Assembly (NCBI GenBank): GCA_030642865.1
Contig: DAOWMW010000051.1
Span: 1-8,276 of the forward strand
DNA: 8,276 bases
Direction of reading: 5' to 3'
From: Desulfobacteraceae bacterium
GTDB lineage: Bacteria; Desulfobacterota; Desulfobacteria; Desulfobacterales; BuS5
Both the position numbers and the translations under genes were made by a program. The first letter of the stretch is position 1. Every line of letters starts with the position of its first letter. Below, piece by piece: positions 6,354 to 8,276 of the stretch. A model generated the notes under the pieces. That model worked only from the letters and a program-made list of their open reading frames with translations. It had not been told where the DNA came from and searched no databases.

Positions 6354-7007
6354 ATGAAAACTAAATATAATGAATTCCATTGTCCCTTGTGCACCAGTAA
6401 AAATTTGGATTTATTTTTAGAAGATAAAACAAGGATCTATTTGCGCTGTATATTTTGTAAACTGGTCTTTGTTCCCAGGCACTACTGGCTCAGCCCTGAA
6501 GATGAAAGAGCAACTTATGACTTACATGAAAATGATCCACTCAATCAGGGGTACCGTCAATTCCTGTCTCGATTAAGTGCTCCATTACTGGAGAGGCTGG
6601 GTTTAAAACAAAAGGGATTGGATTTTGGTTGTGGCCCAGGCCCGGCTTTATCGGTGATGATGGAACAGCAAGGTCGGCAGATGGATCTTTATGATCCATT
6701 TTATTACAACGACCCCTCTGTGTTTGATAAAAAATATGATTTTATATGTGCCACTGAAGTAGTGGAGCATCTGCACAACCCCAATAAAGAATTTGCAGCA
6801 TTGTTTAAGATGTTAAGACAAAACGGCTGGCTTGGTATTATGACCAAGCTGGTGATTGATGAAAACGCCTTTAAAAAATGGCATTATATTCGTGATATGA
6901 CCCATATTTGCTTTTATGGGCGGAGTACCTTTGAATATCTCGCCCAGCGTTTTAATGCCGAAATCGACTTTGTTGCAAATGACGTAATATTATTTAATAA
7001 GAAGTAA
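6354..7007 (+). CDS. Zinc-ribbon class I SAM-dependent methyltransferase
   Basis: This 217-residue protein begins with a four-cysteine zinc ribbon (C10-P-L-C13 and C32-I-F-C35), then a Rossmann-fold methyltransferase. Motif I, which binds S-adenosylmethionine, is LDFGCGPGP (residues 89-97). DLYDPFY (111-117) supplies the acidic residues of strand 2, and FICATEVVEHL (130-140) is the motif IV region. MLRQNGWLGIMTK (153-165) and DMTHICFYGRSTFEYLA (181-197) follow the Methyltransf_23 pattern. It is cytosolic and the substrate is unknown; relatives are often named by loose similarity to ubiquinone methylases. A weak AGG (6341-6343) lies 10 bp before the ATG. It is not in an operon with its neighbours: the glycosyltransferase is divergent and the next intact gene points the other way. 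The class is secure, the role is not. Confidence 0.9.
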   Translation: MKTKYNEFHCPLCTSKNLDLFLEDKTRIYLRCIFCKLVFVPRHYWLSPEDERATYDLHENDPLNQGYRQFLSRLSAPLLERLGLKQKGLDFGCGPGPALSVMMEQQGRQMDLYDPFYYNDPSVFDKKYDFICATEVVEHLHNPNKEFAALFKMLRQNGWLGIMTKLVIDENAFKKWHYIRDMTHICFYGRSTFEYLAQRFNAEIDFVANDVILFNKK

Positions 7008-7157
7008 CACCCAGTGCGATTGGTCGGTGGATGTCAAGGTAGTTGTCACTTGAATTATTATTATTGGAGCTTAAACATTGAAAATATGATGCAAAGGAAG
7101 CAGGCCCCAAAATTCTAACCAGCACTATTGATTATTAAACACCAGGGAAAAATATGA

Positions 7158-7366
7158 ATGAGTATAGAAATATGGCATGACGCTGCACAGATTAAGACTG
7201 ATTTCCCTGCAGCACGGCCAAATAACTGGAGATGCCTGGTCTGTGTACCCATGAGCAGACTGGTGACACTCCACCGGGCAAATGTCCTGTATGCGATACG
7301 CCGGGGAAAAATTTATCTGGGAGAAGGGAGCTTTTGATAAAAAATTATAGGCGGTCCTTAATTTAA
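7158..7366 (+). pseudogene. Frameshifted small rubredoxin-like gene
   Basis: From the ATG at 7158, preceded by AGGGA (7144-7148) at 9 bp, the frame encodes MSIEIWHDAAQ and reaches NNWRCLVC (first Cys pair, 7233-7244). It then runs into unrelated sequence and stops at 7337. The next frame, read from 7250, gives HEQTGDTPPGKCPVCDTPG, the second half of a rubredoxin/rubrerythrin-type iron site, and stops at 7364-7366. Restoring one base near 7245-7249 (TGT GGT ACC CAT) gives CLVCGTHEQTGDTPPGKCPV, with a C-x2-C-x13-C-x2-C spacing close to rubrerythrin's C-terminal domain. The restored protein would be about 70 residues and would bind one Fe (or Zn). It could be a real pseudogene or a sequencing deletion. 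The upstream 150 bp show no rubrerythrin diiron domain. An 88-residue frame on the opposite strand is a shadow. Confidence 0.75.
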
Positions 7367-7474
7367 TCCTCAGTGCCGGGGAAAGTGACAATCACCCACC
7401 GGATGATAATATCAACCTCCAAAGACCTGTATCTTGTCCCAAGATCGGCACGAGAATGTTGTTGTTTTATGTGG

Positions 7475-7508
7475 TAAGGATTGGGGATGAAATAAATTAC
7501 AATCCTAA
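7475..7508 (+). repeat. Dispersed stem-loop repeat, copy C
   Basis: Begins TAAGGATTGGGGATGAAATA and ends AATTACAATCCTAA. AGGATT and AATCCT form a perfect 6-bp stem. It is identical to copy B over GGATTGGGG through AATTAC. It lies 15 bp beyond the stop of the minus-strand rhodanese gene, so it could also shape that transcript's 3' end. Confidence 0.85.
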
Positions 7509-7523
7509 AGTTATGCAGCATCA

Positions 7524-8096
7524 TTATTGTGTAAAATCAGCTTTATAAACAAGCTTTTTATCAATATGGTATGACCAGGGAAGACCCTCATTTTTCCAGC
7601 CGCCTAATTTGCGCTGATCATTGTATATACTGTTCTTGTCTTTAATCTTATCTCCTTCAAAACCACCAAGAATATTGCACACATCTTCAGGATTCCAGCC
7701 AGCGTTGATGGCAGCTATACATGCAAGGCAACTCCTTTTTCCACTACGGCACATAAACATTAATTTATCAGTGGCAGGATTGAATTTTGATAGTAAATCT
7801 TTTTCAAAGGTATAATTATCTATCATTCCATACTTTTTCTCTCCTAATTCTCCAGTCCAGAATTTTACTGGAATATTATATGCTCCTGCAGGATGACCAA
7901 TGAGTTGATACTCGGCCCTGGTTCGTGCATCAACTATAAATGTATGATCAGGATCTTTTTGAACCATTTTATAAGCCTGCGCAAGTCTAACATTACCCCC
8001 TTTATGATCAAGTTTTATTTTATATTGATATCCTCCAAAAGCCGAACTGCTGAACAAAAATAAACATGCGAGTAACCCCAAAAATAATTTTTTCAT
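7524..8096 (-). CDS. Exported rhodanese-like domain protein
   Basis: This 190-residue protein begins with a Sec signal peptide: MKK, a hydrophobic core LFLGLLACLFLF, then SSSAFG with probable cleavage near residue 21. It should therefore act in the periplasm. A single rhodanese domain follows. VDARTRAEY (55-63) and GHPAGAYNIP (67-76) are the typical N-terminal motifs, CRSGKRS (116-122) is the active-site loop with Cys116 as the sulfur or persulfide carrier, and GGFEG (144-148) and GGWKNEGLPW (165-174) close the domain. Extra cysteines at 123, 126 and 140 are unusual and could form disulfides. The start is supported by GGGAG 6 bp upstream on the minus strand. No sulfur-metabolism neighbour is visible. 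Sulfurtransferase activity is likely from the intact loop, but the donor and acceptor are unknown. Confidence 0.92.
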   Translation of the reverse strand: MKKLFLGLLACLFLFSSSAFGGYQYKIKLDHKGGNVRLAQAYKMVQKDPDHTFIVDARTRAEYQLIGHPAGAYNIPVKFWTGELGEKKYGMIDNYTFEKDLLSKFNPATDKLMFMCRSGKRSCLACIAAINAGWNPEDVCNILGGFEGDKIKDKNSIYNDQRKLGGWKNEGLPWSYHIDKKLVYKADFTQ

Positions 8097-8170
8097 TTTT
8101 TTCTCCCTGCAAATTTAATTATATAGATTATCAAACTCAACTTTCGGACTTGAGATTAATGCATAATTGT

Positions 8171-8276
8171 ATAATATTTCAACATGTTATATAGAAATAT
8201 AACCAAAATATAGTTTATAAAAGCTTTTTATAATGCTATAAAATTTGTGATTTTATCTATGTAACATATTGAAATT
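8171..8276. repeat. Second long AT-rich palindrome, reaching the window end
   Basis: It is centred on AAGCTT (8221-8226). The outer arm TTTCAACATGTTATATAGA (from 8177) matches the reverse complement of 8256-8274 at 17 of 19 positions. Inner portions (TTATAAAAGC, TATAG) also pair with small gaps. The right end coincides with the end of the window, so the element may continue. It lies about 75 bp upstream of the rhodanese start and may include or displace that gene's promoter. AT-richness inflates the inner matches; the outer arm is the solid part. Confidence 0.65.

Noticed and set aside
7125..7391. An 88-residue open frame on the minus strand over the broken rubredoxin-like gene
   Set aside because: The plus strand carries recognisable rubredoxin motifs, and the minus-strand protein has no recognisable family features.
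7442..7453. The string AGATCGGCACGAG resembles a cloning or library adaptor (GGCACGAG)
   Set aside because: It is only a short match, continuous with ordinary flanking sequence, and is most likely chance.

Overview
The window is AT-rich bacterial chromosome with no rRNA, tRNA, CRISPR array or complete transposase. The mix of a crotonase-family gene, a YkgJ-type cysteine-cluster protein, a radical SAM enzyme, an exported rhodanese, a broken rubredoxin-like gene and abundant small palindromic repeats suggests an anaerobic, Gram-negative bacterium. A Desulfobacterota (Desulfobacteraceae-like) sulfate reducer is my best guess. This is an inference from gene style, not from a marker gene.

Layout. 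(1) 5-1498, + strand: an enoyl-CoA hydratase/isomerase-family gene followed after 39 bp by a YkgJ-type cysteine-cluster gene, probably one transcript. (2) 1499-2275: a 777-bp gene-free block packed with structure. It holds two copies of a dispersed stem-loop repeat, a 58-bp mini-element that looks like two transposon ends with an 8-bp target duplication, a ~161-bp imperfect palindrome and a perfect 20-bp palindrome just before the next gene. (3) 2276-5125, + strand: a tight two-gene unit. The first gene encodes a 599-residue protein of unknown function with hints of a nitronate-monooxygenase-like FMN barrel. The second encodes a radical SAM enzyme with a cysteine-rich C-terminal extension. This pair is the best candidate for an undescribed system. 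(4) 5122-5925, - strand: a family 2 glycosyltransferase of the lipopolysaccharide-core type, converging on the radical SAM gene with stop codons that overlap by 4 bp. (5) 5926-6353: a gene-free spacer with little in it. (6) 6354-7007, + strand: a zinc-ribbon class I SAM methyltransferase. (7) 7158-7366: a small rubredoxin-like gene broken by a single-base frameshift. (8) 7475-7508: a third copy of the dispersed repeat. (9) 7524-8096, - strand: an exported rhodanese-domain protein. (10) 8171-8276: a second long AT-rich palindrome, cut by the window end.

How the genes work together. Only two groupings are supported: the hydratase/YkgJ pair and the barrel-protein/radical SAM pair. The glycosyltransferase and the methyltransferase could both serve cell-surface polysaccharide, but they are not in one operon. 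The rest looks like a mosaic of single genes separated by repeat-rich spacers.
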